Positions 7,198 through 14,875 of a stretch of DNA of 36,616 bases are shown here, piece by piece. The position numbers and the translations under genes were made by a program. This stretch comes from an uncultured Lachnospiraceae bacterium (GTDB lineage Bacteria > Bacillota > Clostridia > Lachnospirales > Lachnospiraceae): contig CANTEW010000025.1 of assembly GCA_947652925.1 (NCBI GenBank), positions 1-36,616 on the forward strand, read 5' to 3'. How positions within the stretch are numbered: position 1 is the first letter of the stretch; every line of letters begins with the position of its first letter. The notes beneath the pieces were generated by a model, which had not been told where the DNA came from, made no database searches, and worked only from the letters and a program-made list of their open reading frames with translations.

Positions 7198-7686
7198 GTG
7201 CGGTATCATAATATTACGAAGGACGATATGTTGAATGGCTCGGGTCTGCGAGTGGTCTTGTGGGTGTCGGGGTGCGTCCACTGCTGTCCTGAGTGTCACA
7301 ATCCTATCACATGGGATCCGAACGGCGGACTCCCTTTTACCGATGCGGAAAAACAGGAGATATTCCGGGAACTGGATAAAGAATATATCTCTGGGATCAC
7401 ATTCAGCGGGGGCGATCCTCTCCATATCCAGAATATCGCGGAGGTCACCGCTCTGGCACGGGAGATCAGGCAGAAATATCCGGAAAAGTCGATCTGGCTT
7501 TACACAGGATACCTGTGGGAGAATGTGAAGGACCAGGAGATCGCTGCATATCTGGACGTGTTGGCGGACGGGGAATTCCAGGCGGAGAAGAAAGAGAAAG
7601 GTCTGAAATGGGTAGGCAGCAGCAATCAGAGGGTCATCGATGTGAAAAGATCCCTGGAACAGGGACGGGTGATCCTTTGGGGGTGA
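7198..7686 (+). CDS. nrdG: Anaerobic ribonucleoside-triphosphate reductase activating protein (162 aa)
   Basis: NrdG is the radical-SAM enzyme that installs the glycyl radical on the oxygen-sensitive class III ribonucleotide reductase NrdD. The radical-SAM cluster motif CxxxCxxC is at C26, C30 and C33 (SGCVHCCPECHN), and the SAM-binding GGDP is at 71-74. The N-terminus (MRYHNITKDDMLNGSG) and length are typical. The start is a GTG at 7198, seven bases after AGGAGA. nrdD is not next to it in this window. The following gene, a dUTPase-like protein 23 bases downstream, also serves DNA-precursor supply, so the pair is probably one operon. Confidence 0.93.
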   Translation: MRYHNITKDDMLNGSGLRVVLWVSGCVHCCPECHNPITWDPNGGLPFTDAEKQEIFRELDKEYISGITFSGGDPLHIQNIAEVTALAREIRQKYPEKSIWLYTGYLWENVKDQEIAAYLDVLADGEFQAEKKEKGLKWVGSSNQRVIDVKRSLEQGRVILWG

Positions 7687-7709
7687 GGCCGTCAGAGATG
7701 GAGGAAAAC

Positions 7710-8222
7710 ATGAGGAGGATAGGAAAGTTTTACAAGGTGAGCTTCCAGCGTTTCCAACAAGACTGGGAGGATATTTTCGGCGGACAGACAGATGTAAGGG
7801 CTGTCTATGAGGGGATCCGGCTTCCCAGGAGAGCCACCAGGGGGAGTGCGGGTCATGATTTTTATGCGCCTGTCGAGATCGTCCTTGGACCGCAGGAGAG
7901 TATAAGGATCCCCACGGGTATCCGGGTCCAGATGGAGGAAGGGTGGGTCCTCACCTGCTACCCCCGGAGCGGACTGGGTTTTAAGTACCGTATGCAGTTG
8001 GATAATACGGTGGGTGTGATCGACAGCGATTATTTTTATTCTGATAATGAGGGACATATCCAGGCGAAGATCACCAACAACAGCCAGGAAGGGAAGACAG
8101 TGAAGATACCGGCAGGGACTGGGTTCATGCAGGGGATCTTTTTGGAATATGGGATCACGGTGGATGATGAGGCAGGAGATGTGCGCAACGGCGGTCTGGG
8201 GAGTACGACTCCGCAGCCATAA
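7710..8222 (+). CDS. dut: dUTP diphosphatase-like protein (170 aa)
   Basis: dUTPases hydrolyse dUTP to dUMP and keep uracil out of DNA. Trimeric dUTPase motifs are visible in order: SAGHDF (46-51), PRSGLG (85-90), the uracil-pocket hairpin VGVIDSDY (101-108), the ITNNS segment (121-125) and a degenerate C-terminal GGLGST (161-166) in place of the usual RGxxGFGSTG. The N-terminal 40 residues are longer than in minimal dUTPases. The ATG at 7710 is preferred because GATGGAGGAA lies just upstream; an in-frame ATG at 7698 would use no good site. It follows nrdG by 23 bases. Activity on dUTP rather than dCTP is inferred from the hairpin only. Confidence 0.85.
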   Translation: MRRIGKFYKVSFQRFQQDWEDIFGGQTDVRAVYEGIRLPRRATRGSAGHDFYAPVEIVLGPQESIRIPTGIRVQMEEGWVLTCYPRSGLGFKYRMQLDNTVGVIDSDYFYSDNEGHIQAKITNNSQEGKTVKIPAGTGFMQGIFLEYGITVDDEAGDVRNGGLGSTTPQP

Positions 8223-8234
8223 CTGCATAAAGAA

Positions 8235-8255
8235 GATCCCGCACAGGGCGGGATC
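8235..8255. terminator. Hairpin between convergent dut and DUF1292 genes
   Basis: GATCCCGC (8235-8242) and GCGGGATC (8248-8255) form a perfect 8-bp stem with a 5-base loop. Minus-strand transcripts meet TTCTTT after it; plus-strand ones do not meet a T-run, so it mainly serves the DUF1292 gene. Confidence 0.6.
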
Positions 8256-8262
8256 AAAAGGA

Positions 8263-8661
8263 TCATCCTTCTTCGAGGGGTACGCCTGCAGCCTCGTCTT
8301 TCCGGGCTTTTTCCAGGATCTGGTCGAAAGCTTCGGTCGCTGCTCGGTACTCGTCGTCGTCTTCGATATTGGCCAGGATCGGGTCGCCCTGTTCTGTCTT
8401 GCTGAAAGCATACAGGAACACCTCGCCGTCCTCGTTCTGTCCCTGGTTGTCCAGCGGGAGGAGAGCGATGTATTCTTTTTCTGCCACAGGGAATACGGTC
8501 AGGATGGCGCAGGCGACTTCGGTATCGTCTTCCATGGTCAGTGTGATCGTGTTGGGTGTGTCCCCCTGGCTGATATTGGATGAACAATTGCTGGTACAGG
8601 AGGCACAATCCGCCGGTGAGCAGCCGGTCCCTTGCAGGTCTTTATTATTTTCTTGAGACAT
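8263..8661 (-). CDS. DUF1292 family protein with Cys-rich N-terminus (132 aa)
   Basis: Residues from about 38 onward (NTITLTMEDDTEVACAILTVFPVAEKEYIALLPL) match the DUF1292/YrzB pattern, small cytoplasmic proteins often encoded near ruvX or alaS in Firmicutes; function unknown. The N-terminal extension holds five Cys in GCSPADCASCTSNC, which could bind metal. The acidic C-terminus (NIEDDDEY) is also usual. The start at 8661 is chosen for the GCGAGGA ribosome site; an in-frame upstream ATG has none. The gene is divergent from xth and convergent to dut. The divergent gap contains overlapping palindromes at 8690-8719. Confidence 0.8.
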   Translation of the reverse strand: MSQENNKDLQGTGCSPADCASCTSNCSSNISQGDTPNTITLTMEDDTEVACAILTVFPVAEKEYIALLPLDNQGQNEDGEVFLYAFSKTEQGDPILANIEDDDEYRAATEAFDQILEKARKDEAAGVPLEEG

Positions 8662-8689
8662 GATATTTTCCTCGCTTTTTGAATTCTGT

Positions 8690-8719
8690 CTTGGAAACAC
8701 GTTCCAAGATCGATCTTGG
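8690..8719. promoter_or_regulatory. Overlapping palindromes upstream of DUF1292 and xth
   Basis: CTTGGAA-ACACG-TTCCAAG (8690-8708) overlaps the perfect 16-base palindrome CCAAGATCGATCTTGG (8704-8719). The position between two divergent genes suggests a regulator site. It only loosely resembles a LexA half-site (GTTC), so no regulator is named. Confidence 0.4.
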
Positions 8720-8753
8720 TGCTGTTATTAACTTTAACAGATAAATTAGGGGA

Positions 8754-8782
8754 TTGCAAGGTTTAGTGAAAAAAACTATAAT
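8754..8782 (+). promoter_or_regulatory. Promoter of xth
   Basis: TTGCAA (8754-8759), 17 bases, TATAAT (8777-8782). The transcript would start about ten bases before the ATG at 8801, which rules out the earlier in-frame ATG at 8786. Confidence 0.65.
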
Positions 8783-8800
8783 AAAATGGTGGAGGAGTGT

Positions 8801-9556
8801 ATGAAACTGATCTCATGGAATGTGAACGGCATACGTGCTTGTGTGAAAAAAGGATTTGAGGATTTTTTTCGGGAAGCGGACGCGGATATCTTCTGTATCC
8901 AGGAGAGTAAATGTCAGGAGGGACAGGTAAAACTGGATCTGCCTGGGTACAGGCAATATTGGGACCATGCGGTGAAGAAGGGGTATTCCGGGACTGCGGT
9001 CTTTACGAGACAGGAACCTCTGGAAGTCCGCTGCGGGATGGGGATTGAAGAGCATGATAAAGAGGGGCGTATGGTCACGCTGAGATTCCCTGGTTTTTAT
9101 CTGGTCAATATATATGCGCCCAACTCCCAGGATGGCCTCGCACGTCTGTCTTACAGGATGGAGTGGGAGCGGGATCTTCTGGGATATCTGTGCAGATTGG
9201 AGGAAGATCTGCCTGTGGTCTTCTGCGGGGACCTGAATGTGGCCCATCAGGAGATCGACCTGAAGAACCCGAAGAGCAACCGCAAAAATCCAGGGTTCAC
9301 AGATGAAGAACGGGCGTGTTTTACCAAAGTACTGGAGAGTGGGTTTATCGATACGTTCCGGTATTTTTATCCAGATCTTGAGGGTGCGTATTCCTGGTGG
9401 TCTTACCGTTTTAACGCACGTGCCAGGAATGCAGGATGGCGTATAGATTATTTCTGTGTGTCCCCAAAGCTTGAGGGGGTCCTGCGGGATGCGAAGATCT
9501 TCAGCCAGGTCATGGGGTCGGATCACTGTCCCATAGGATTGGAACTGGATCTGTGA
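8801..9556 (+). CDS. xth: Exodeoxyribonuclease III / AP endonuclease (251 aa)
   Basis: The enzyme cuts DNA 5' of abasic sites and has 3' exonuclease and phosphatase activity in base excision repair. Diagnostic segments are present: WNVNGIRA (6-13), IQESK with the metal-binding Glu (E35), IYAPNSQ, the FCGDLNVAH segment with the catalytic Asp-Asn pair, and the closing GSDHCPIGLEL with the catalytic Asp-His. Length matches the ExoA/Xth family (about 250-270). The ATG at 8801 follows GGAGGAG and is the only start compatible with the promoter at 8754-8782. It stands alone or with the downstream GH13-like gene 43 bases on. Confidence 0.95.
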   Translation: MKLISWNVNGIRACVKKGFEDFFREADADIFCIQESKCQEGQVKLDLPGYRQYWDHAVKKGYSGTAVFTRQEPLEVRCGMGIEEHDKEGRMVTLRFPGFYLVNIYAPNSQDGLARLSYRMEWERDLLGYLCRLEEDLPVVFCGDLNVAHQEIDLKNPKSNRKNPGFTDEERACFTKVLESGFIDTFRYFYPDLEGAYSWWSYRFNARARNAGWRIDYFCVSPKLEGVLRDAKIFSQVMGSDHCPIGLELDL

Positions 9557-9599
9557 TAAAAAACATATAGAAAAAAGTAACTGCCAAAAGGAGGCCCGC

Positions 9600-11468
9600 A
9601 TGGAGGACAGAAAATTTAGCTTGAAAAAGGGAAACCCCAGGATATTAGGAGTTACGGAGGAAGAGGACGGATATAACTTTGCGATCGCTGTGCCGGAGGG
9701 CAGAGAGGTCTGTCTCCTGTTTTATGAGAAAGGGGCGCCGCAGCCGGAAAAGGAGATACCGCTGACAGAGCGATACCAGACAGGGGGTGTCTATGCGGTC
9801 TGTGTCCTTGGCCTTGACCCTGGATGCTATGAATATAACTATCGCGTGGATGGACAGGTGACGCCGGATCCCTGTGCGCCTGTCCTGCGCGGACTGGGAG
9901 GTTTTGGGGTACTCCCAGATCCGGGAGTACCCCACCAGGTACGCGGCGGCCTTTTTCCCAGAGGATCTGGAGAATGGGAAGAGTGCAGGCAGCCGCAGAC
10001 ACCTTATGAGGATACGCTCATCTATAAAGTCCATGTGCGGGGCTATACCATGCATAAGAATTCGAAGGTGCGCCGGAAAGGGACGTTTGCCGGGCTGGAG
10101 GAGAAGATCCCTTATTTTAAAGAGTTGGGGATCACGGCGCTGGAGCTGATGCCGTCGTACGAATTCCAGGAGGTGATGATACCCCGGGATATGCCGCTGA
10201 AATATGCATATAAGGTGAGGGATAAGTTCCTGTTGAATTATTGGGGGTATACCCAGGGGTATTATTTTGCGCCCAAAGCAGCTTACAGTCACAGTGAGGA
10301 TCCCATCCGGGAATTTCGGGGATTGGTGAGAGCGCTCCATGAGGCTGGGATAGAATGTATCATGGAATTTTATTTTCCGGAAGCCTGCGATCCGCTGATG
10401 GTGCTGTCGGCGGTCAGGCATTGGAAGATCCAATACCACGTAGACGGTTTCCATCTGGTGGGCAGAGGCGTTCCGGAAAGGCTCCTGGCGTCGGATCCGC
10501 TCCTGAGCCATACGAAGCTGATGTTCGAGGGCGGCGGTCAGGGAAAGAACCTGGCGGAGTACAACGAGGGTTTTAAACAGGATATGCGCAAGTGGCTGAA
10601 AAGTGATGAGGATTCTCTGGGAAATGCCCTTGCCCGGATGCGCAGGAATCCAAAGGACCATGCTGTGGTCAATTATATGGCCAACCAGGATGGTTTTACC
10701 CTCCAGGATATGGTCTGTTTTGAGAGAAAACACAATGAGGCGAATCACGAGGGCGGCCAGGATGGTATCTTACACGATCATTCCTGGAATTGCGGGGTGG
10801 AAGGGCAGACCCGGAAAAGATCCATAAAAGCGCTGCGTGAGCGCCAGGTGCGCAATGCCGTCCTGATGGTGCTGCTCAGCCAAGGCGTCCCTCTGATCTA
10901 CGGGGGGGATGAGTTCGGCAATTCCCAACAGGGCAATAACAATGCCTACTGTCAGGATAATGAGATCGGCTGGGTGGACTGGGGGCGTGCGAAACGTTTT
11001 CAGGGATTGACGGATTTTGTGAAAGAGGCGATCGCTTTCCGCAAAAGACATCGGGTGCTGCATATGGCCCAGGAACCGCAGGGGATCGATCACCGCAGCC
11101 TGGGATATCCGGATATCTCCTATCATGGACAACGTGCCTGGTATGGGGATCTGGAGCCTTCCAGCCGTCAGGTGGGCATCATGTACTATGAGGGATACGG
11201 GCAGGAGAGCGGGAGGGATGGACAGGGGTTTATCTATCTGGCCTGCAATCTGTACTGGGAGCAGCAGCGGCTGGCCCTCCCCAATATCCCGGAGGAGATG
11301 GGATGGTCGGTGGCTTTAAAGACCTGCGGGGGCGAGGAACAGGATGAGCTGCAGTTTGAGGAAGATCATGTGTTGGTGCCTGCCCGTACCATAGCGGTGC
11401 TGGTGGCAGGGGATGAGGGAGTTTTGCAAGGTGGAGGAGGTTGCCATGCATCCTTGGAAACATTTTAA
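9600..11468 (+). CDS. GlgX/isoamylase-like GH13 protein with a degraded active site (622 aa)
   Basis: The fold is that of GlgX-type alpha-1,6 debranching enzymes: an N-terminal CBM48-like beta domain (about 15-90), the GH13 barrel (about 135-460) with YKVHVRGYT, and a C-terminal beta domain. The strongly conserved family block HNEANHEGGQDG, SWNCGVEG and QQGNNNAYCQDNEIGW (about 378-458) is intact. The catalytic regions are not. Region I (normally D-V-V-x-N-H) reads MEFYFPEACDP; region II (normally G-F-R-x-D) reads GFHLV, so the nucleophile Asp is Val287; region IV keeps Asp364 but has Gln for His. The general acid Glu310 remains. It therefore probably binds glucan without cutting it. AAGGAGG precedes the ATG. 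It overlaps the next gene by 23 bases. Confidence 0.8.
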   Translation: MEDRKFSLKKGNPRILGVTEEEDGYNFAIAVPEGREVCLLFYEKGAPQPEKEIPLTERYQTGGVYAVCVLGLDPGCYEYNYRVDGQVTPDPCAPVLRGLGGFGVLPDPGVPHQVRGGLFPRGSGEWEECRQPQTPYEDTLIYKVHVRGYTMHKNSKVRRKGTFAGLEEKIPYFKELGITALELMPSYEFQEVMIPRDMPLKYAYKVRDKFLLNYWGYTQGYYFAPKAAYSHSEDPIREFRGLVRALHEAGIECIMEFYFPEACDPLMVLSAVRHWKIQYHVDGFHLVGRGVPERLLASDPLLSHTKLMFEGGGQGKNLAEYNEGFKQDMRKWLKSDEDSLGNALARMRRNPKDHAVVNYMANQDGFTLQDMVCFERKHNEANHEGGQDGILHDHSWNCGVEGQTRKRSIKALRERQVRNAVLMVLLSQGVPLIYGGDEFGNSQQGNNNAYCQDNEIGWVDWGRAKRFQGLTDFVKEAIAFRKRHRVLHMAQEPQGIDHRSLGYPDISYHGQRAWYGDLEPSSRQVGIMYYEGYGQESGRDGQGFIYLACNLYWEQQRLALPNIPEEMGWSVALKTCGGEEQDELQFEEDHVLVPARTIAVLVAGDEGVLQGGGGCHASLETF

Positions 11469-12009
11469 GACGATCACGCGGCATAAATGGATGGTCATGA
11501 TCTATTGTTTCCGTGTGGGCCTGTATAAACAGGGCATTCTTCATGATCTGTCTAAATATTCGCCTGTGGAATTCCTGGTGGGGTGCAGGTATTACCAGGG
11601 GTACAGGAGTCCCAATAACGGCGAGCGGGAAGAACGGGGGGTATCCACCGCCTGGCTCCATCATAAGGGACGGAACAGGCACCATTTTGAGTATTGGGTG
11701 GATTATTGTCTGGGCGCGGATACGGTGATCGCGGGCGCACCCATGCCCCGCAGGTATATCGTGGAGATGGTCATGGACCGGATCAGCGCCTGTAAAAATT
11801 ACAGCGGGGATACATATACAGATGCGGCTCCGCTGGAGTATTATATGAGGAACAGAGACCGTCTCTGGTTCATGCATAAAGACACGAAGCGTGAACTGGA
11901 AGGTCTGCTCAGGATGTTGTCGGAGAAGGGGGAAGAGAGGACATTTGCCTATATCCGGCAGGTGTACCTGCCGGCAGGCAAGAGGAAGAGAAGGAGGAGA
12001 GAGTTGTGA
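11446..12009 (+). CDS. DUF5662-like protein (187 aa)
   Basis: I recognise this as the DUF5662-type family common in Clostridia, with no established function. The sequence carries a His/Asp layout like an HD-type metal site: H13 (TRHKW), H33-D34 (ILHDLSK), H72-H73 (LHHKG) and H79-H80 (NRHHF). A phosphohydrolase role is therefore possible but unproven. The C-terminus is very basic (GKRKRRRREL). The ATG at 11446 follows GGAGGAGG at normal spacing and lies inside the end of the GH13-like gene, so translation is probably coupled. The stop overlaps the GTG of the next gene. Confidence 0.75.
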   Translation: MHPWKHFKTITRHKWMVMIYCFRVGLYKQGILHDLSKYSPVEFLVGCRYYQGYRSPNNGEREERGVSTAWLHHKGRNRHHFEYWVDYCLGADTVIAGAPMPRRYIVEMVMDRISACKNYSGDTYTDAAPLEYYMRNRDRLWFMHKDTKRELEGLLRMLSEKGEERTFAYIRQVYLPAGKRKRRRREL

Positions 12010-13550
12010 GTGGCAGTACAGTATTGATCATTTTGTCAGCGTTTGTCATCTATCTCATCATGATGGTGGTGATCGGCGCTGTGTATATGAAGAAGACCAG
12101 CAATACGGAAGATTATTTTCTGGGTGGGCGTGGACTGGGAGGCTGGGTGGCCGCCCTTTCTGCACAGGCGTCGGATATGAGCGGGTGGCTGCTGATGGGA
12201 CTCCCGGGGGCCATCTATGCCATGGGGACCGGGCAGGCATGGATCGCCATCGGTCTGTTTATCGGGACTGTGTGTAACTGGGTGTTTATCTCGGCAAGGC
12301 TGCGCAGATATACGATCGTCGCCAACAATTCTCTGACGCTCCCGGCCTATTTTGAGAACAGGTTCCGGGATGAGAAGAGGATCTTACTGCTGATCTCTTC
12401 TGTTGTGATCGTGGTCTTTTTCCTGGTCTATACGGCTTCAGCCCTGGCTGCGGGCGGGACGCTGTTCCACTCCGTATTTGGCCTGGATTATCATCTGGCT
12501 CTGGCTATCGGTGCGCTGGTGATCTTAGCCTATACATTCATGGGTGGGTTTATGGCAGTGTGTACGACTGATTTTATCCAGGGGACACTGATGCTGATCG
12601 GGCTTTTGGCTGTGCCGATCGTGGCATGGATGATGATCGGAGGGGATTTTAAGGGCCTTCTGGATCAGAGCCAGGTGGCAGGCGGCGCAGATGCATATCT
12701 GGACCTGTTTTCAAATGGCGGGGAGCCCTACAGGGCCATCGATATCATCTCCCAGCTGGCCTGGGGGCTTGGCTATTGTGGGATGCCCCATATCCTGACC
12801 CGTTTCATGGCGCTGAAAAATGAAAAAGAACTGAAAAAATCCCGTGTGATCGCGATCATCTGGGTGGCGTTGTCTCTGGGCGCTGCCTGTGTGATCGGTG
12901 TGCTGGGCCGTGCGTATCTTTATCCCACGATCTTAGGCACAGAGGGACAGGCCTCTACGGAGAGTGTGTTCATCGAGATGATCACCAAAGTATTTACGAA
13001 AGATATGGCACTCCCTTTTATCGGCGGTATCTTCCTGTGCGGGATCCTGGCAGCGATCATGTCCACAGCGGATTCTCAGCTCCTGGTGGCGGCGTCTTCT
13101 GTCTCTGAAGATATTTACCGTAGCTATATCCACCCAGATGCTGACAGTAAGAAAGTCCTGCGTATCAGCAGGATCACGGTGGCGGTGGTGGCGCTCCTGG
13201 CCTTTATCATCGCATGGGATCCCAACAGCAGTATCATGGGCCTTGTTTCAAATGCCTGGGCAGGTCTGGGTTCGGCATTCGGCCCGATCGTACTCCTGTC
13301 TTTATTCTGGAAACGGACAAACCTGGCAGGCGCTGTGGCCGGTATCTTGAGCGGCGGTCTTGCTGTCGTCGTGTGGGATTATATCCCTCTGGCAGGAGGC
13401 AAGACTCTGGGGGCGTCTACCGGACTTTATTCTCTGGTGGTGGGCTTTGCGCTCAGCAGCCTGATGATCGTGGCATGCAGCCTGGCTACAAAAGCGCCTT
13501 CGCAGGAGATCTTGGATGAGTTTGAGAGGGCGCAAAAGTCTGTGGATTGA
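12006..13550 (+). CDS. putP: Sodium/proline-type symporter, SSS family (514 aa)
   Basis: An integral membrane carrier with about 13 hydrophobic helices, taking up proline (or a similar solute) with Na+. Family marks include the N-terminal NTEDYFLGGRGLGGWVAALS (36-55), ASDMSGWLLMGLPGA (55-70), the GGFMAVCTTDFIQG segment and the SSS-typical AAIMSTADSQLLVAASS in helix 8, whose Ser/Thr residues form the Na2 site. Length is right for PutP (about 490-510). The start is GTG at 12006, overlapping the preceding TGA, with AAGGAGGAG upstream. Proline as the substrate is family inference. Confidence 0.88.
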   Translation: MSGSTVLIILSAFVIYLIMMVVIGAVYMKKTSNTEDYFLGGRGLGGWVAALSAQASDMSGWLLMGLPGAIYAMGTGQAWIAIGLFIGTVCNWVFISARLRRYTIVANNSLTLPAYFENRFRDEKRILLLISSVVIVVFFLVYTASALAAGGTLFHSVFGLDYHLALAIGALVILAYTFMGGFMAVCTTDFIQGTLMLIGLLAVPIVAWMMIGGDFKGLLDQSQVAGGADAYLDLFSNGGEPYRAIDIISQLAWGLGYCGMPHILTRFMALKNEKELKKSRVIAIIWVALSLGAACVIGVLGRAYLYPTILGTEGQASTESVFIEMITKVFTKDMALPFIGGIFLCGILAAIMSTADSQLLVAASSVSEDIYRSYIHPDADSKKVLRISRITVAVVALLAFIIAWDPNSSIMGLVSNAWAGLGSAFGPIVLLSLFWKRTNLAGAVAGILSGGLAVVVWDYIPLAGGKTLGASTGLYSLVVGFALSSLMIVACSLATKAPSQEILDEFERAQKSVD

Positions 13551-13557
13551 TAATTGC

Positions 13558-13596
13558 TTTATAAAATTTTGCAAAATATCTGGAAAATTTTATAAA
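13558..13596 (+). terminator. AT-only 13-bp inverted repeat after the symporter gene
   Basis: TTTATAAAATTTT (13558-13570) and AAAATTTTATAAA (13584-13596) are perfect inverted repeats with a 13-base loop, right after the symporter stop. There is no separate T-run, so this is either a weak terminator or a protein site. Confidence 0.4.
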
Positions 13597-13601
13597 AACT
13601 G

Positions 13602-13630
13602 TTGATATCCGGTCACGGCAATGGTATCAT
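13602..13630 (+). promoter_or_regulatory. Promoter of the coiled-coil gene
   Basis: TTGATA (13602-13607), 17 bases, TATCAT (13625-13630) with TGG extended -10, 30 bases before the TTG start at 13663. Confidence 0.6.
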
Positions 13631-13662
13631 AGAGCCATATCAGTCGAGGGGGTGAATAGAGA

Positions 13663-14142
13663 TTGTTAGAACCTAAAGATCTTGAGATGATCGCTGAGAT
13701 AGTCGAAAGAACAGTAGAGCCATTGAAAATTGATATAGCGGGGCTGAAGTCGGATGTAGCGGAGCTGAAGTCGGATGTAGCGGAGCTGAAGTCGGATGTA
13801 GCGGAGCTGAAGTCCGATATGGCAGAGCTGAAAGCAGATGTAGCGGAGTTGAAGTCCGATGTAGAGCAGCTGAAGACGGATGTAAAAAAACTGGAAGACC
13901 GTATGACGAAGTTGGAGAGCAGGATGACTACTTTGGAAGGCAGGATGACTTCTGTTGAGCTGACTCTGGAGAATGAAACGAATAAGGGCATCAATATCAT
14001 TGCTGAAGGGCATCAGGATCTGGACAGGAAACTCAACCAGGCGCTGAAGATCGAGGAAGAAAAAGAAATACTCATGCTCCGTGTAAATTATCTGGAGAGC
14101 GAGCTTTGCAAGGTAAAGACTAAACTCGGAGAGATAGCATGA
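13663..14142 (+). CDS. Heptad-repeat coiled-coil protein (159 aa)
   Basis: No enzymatic domain is recognised. A short helix (LEPKDLEMIAEIVERTVEPL) leads into eight tandem seven-residue units at about 24-79 of the form D-V-A-E-L-K-S, followed by more heptads (KLEDRMTKLESRMTTLEGRM) and a helix to residue 155. The whole protein should be a long rod-like coiled coil. The gene appears to start at TTG 13663; GAGGGGGTG lies about ten bases before it and no ATG in frame precedes the conserved start. It has its own promoter and a strong terminator, so it is a single-gene unit. Proteins of this design are frequent in Lachnospiraceae; their role is unknown. Confidence 0.7.
   Translation: MLEPKDLEMIAEIVERTVEPLKIDIAGLKSDVAELKSDVAELKSDVAELKSDMAELKADVAELKSDVEQLKTDVKKLEDRMTKLESRMTTLEGRMTSVELTLENETNKGINIIAEGHQDLDRKLNQALKIEEEKEILMLRVNYLESELCKVKTKLGEIA
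13732..13899 (+). repeat. Eight 21-bp coding tandem units
   Basis: Units of 21 bases (type gatgtagcggagctgaagtc + 1) run without a break from 13732. Units 2-4 are nearly identical and the outer ones diverge, which suggests recent slippage or unequal crossing-over in the centre. They encode the coiled-coil heptads. Confidence 0.85.
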
Positions 14143-14148
14143 AGGATG

Positions 14149-14187
14149 GACAAAGGAGGGTGTGTGACTGCCCTCCTTTGTCTTGTT
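14149..14187 (+). terminator. Terminator of the coiled-coil gene
   Basis: GACAAAGGAGGG (14149-14160) pairs perfectly with CCCTCCTTTGTC (14171-14182), a 12-bp stem and 10-base loop, followed by TTGTT. Confidence 0.8.
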
Positions 14188-14214
14188 ACATAGTGGAGAC
14201 CAGTTGTTTTTGCA

Positions 14215-14244
14215 TTGCCCGCCTGACAGTTTTTGTGATATAAT
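14215..14244 (+). promoter_or_regulatory. Promoter of the rhomboid-yceG-telA operon
   Basis: TATAAT (14239-14244) with a TGn extension, and a partial -35 TTGCCC (14215-14220) at 18 bases, 33 bases before the rhomboid ATG. Confidence 0.55.
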
Positions 14245-14276
14245 ACGATCGATCTATAGAAAGGATGGTGATCGCG

Positions 14277-14861
14277 ATGAGCAGGAAAAAGCTGAGAGTA
14301 TCTTTCAATTCTCCAGTCATTTTAAGTTTTACGGCCATCTCTTTTACGGCGCTGTTGTTGGGGTATGTGACGAAGGGGGCGTCCACAGACGCTTTATTCT
14401 CTGTGTATCGTTCGTCTCTGTTGGATCCGCTCACATATGTGCGTCTGATCGGACACGTATTCGGTCATGCTGGGTGGGAGCATTTTATTGGAAATATCAT
14501 GCTGTTCCTGGTGGTAGGGCCTTTGCTTGAGGAGAAGTACGGTTCTTATAATATCTTATTTGTCATGCTGGTGACGGCTCTTGTGACAGGGATCGGGAAT
14601 TGTATCTTTTTTCCTGGCAGGCAGCTGCTGGGAGCCAGCGGCGTTGTCTTTGCATTCATCTTATTGTCTTCCTTTACCAGTTACAAGGGCGGGAGTATCC
14701 CTCTCACTTTTATACTCGTTGCGGTGATCTACCTGGGGCAGCAAGTCTATGAAGGGATCTTCCTGCAGGATAATGTGTCAAATCTGACCCATATCTTTGG
14801 CGGGGTGATCGGGGCTGGCCTGGGGTATATGATGAACAAGAAGAGGATGAACAGATATTGA
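14277..14861 (+). CDS. Rhomboid family intramembrane serine protease (194 aa)
   Basis: Six predicted membrane helices with the rhomboid active site: H69 and N73 in WEHFIGN (helix 2), the nucleophile Ser121 in LLGASGVVF (helix 4), and His172 in NLTHIFGGVIGAGLGY (helix 6). All catalytic residues are present, so it should cut membrane proteins within the bilayer. The ATG at 14277 is preferred over 14265, because GGATGGTG then stands six bases upstream. Its stop overlaps the beginning of the yceG-like reading frame, so it is probably co-transcribed with the Ter/Yce genes that follow. Its substrate is unknown; a membrane protein of this stress module is a reasonable guess. Confidence 0.88.
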   Translation: MSRKKLRVSFNSPVILSFTAISFTALLLGYVTKGASTDALFSVYRSSLLDPLTYVRLIGHVFGHAGWEHFIGNIMLFLVVGPLLEEKYGSYNILFVMLVTALVTGIGNCIFFPGRQLLGASGVVFAFILLSSFTSYKGGSIPLTFILVAVIYLGQQVYEGIFLQDNVSNLTHIFGGVIGAGLGYMMNKKRMNRY

Positions 14862-14875
14862 AGGTGGCAGGTCAG

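Noticed and set aside
7515-7709. N-terminal extension of the dUTPase-like protein
   Set aside because: It overlaps nrdG in another frame and lacks a ribosome site; the ATG at 7710 has one.
8695-8706. LexA-type operator upstream of xth
   Set aside because: Only one half (GTTC) fits; the other reads GGAA instead of GAAC.
9645-10748. 367-residue minus-strand open frame opposite the GH13-like gene
   Set aside because: Antisense shadow of a long gene with high GC at third positions; composition is not protein-like.
13732-13899. Regular 21-bp repeats considered as a CRISPR or minisatellite
   Set aside because: Units are continuous with no spacers and stay in frame as coiled-coil heptads.
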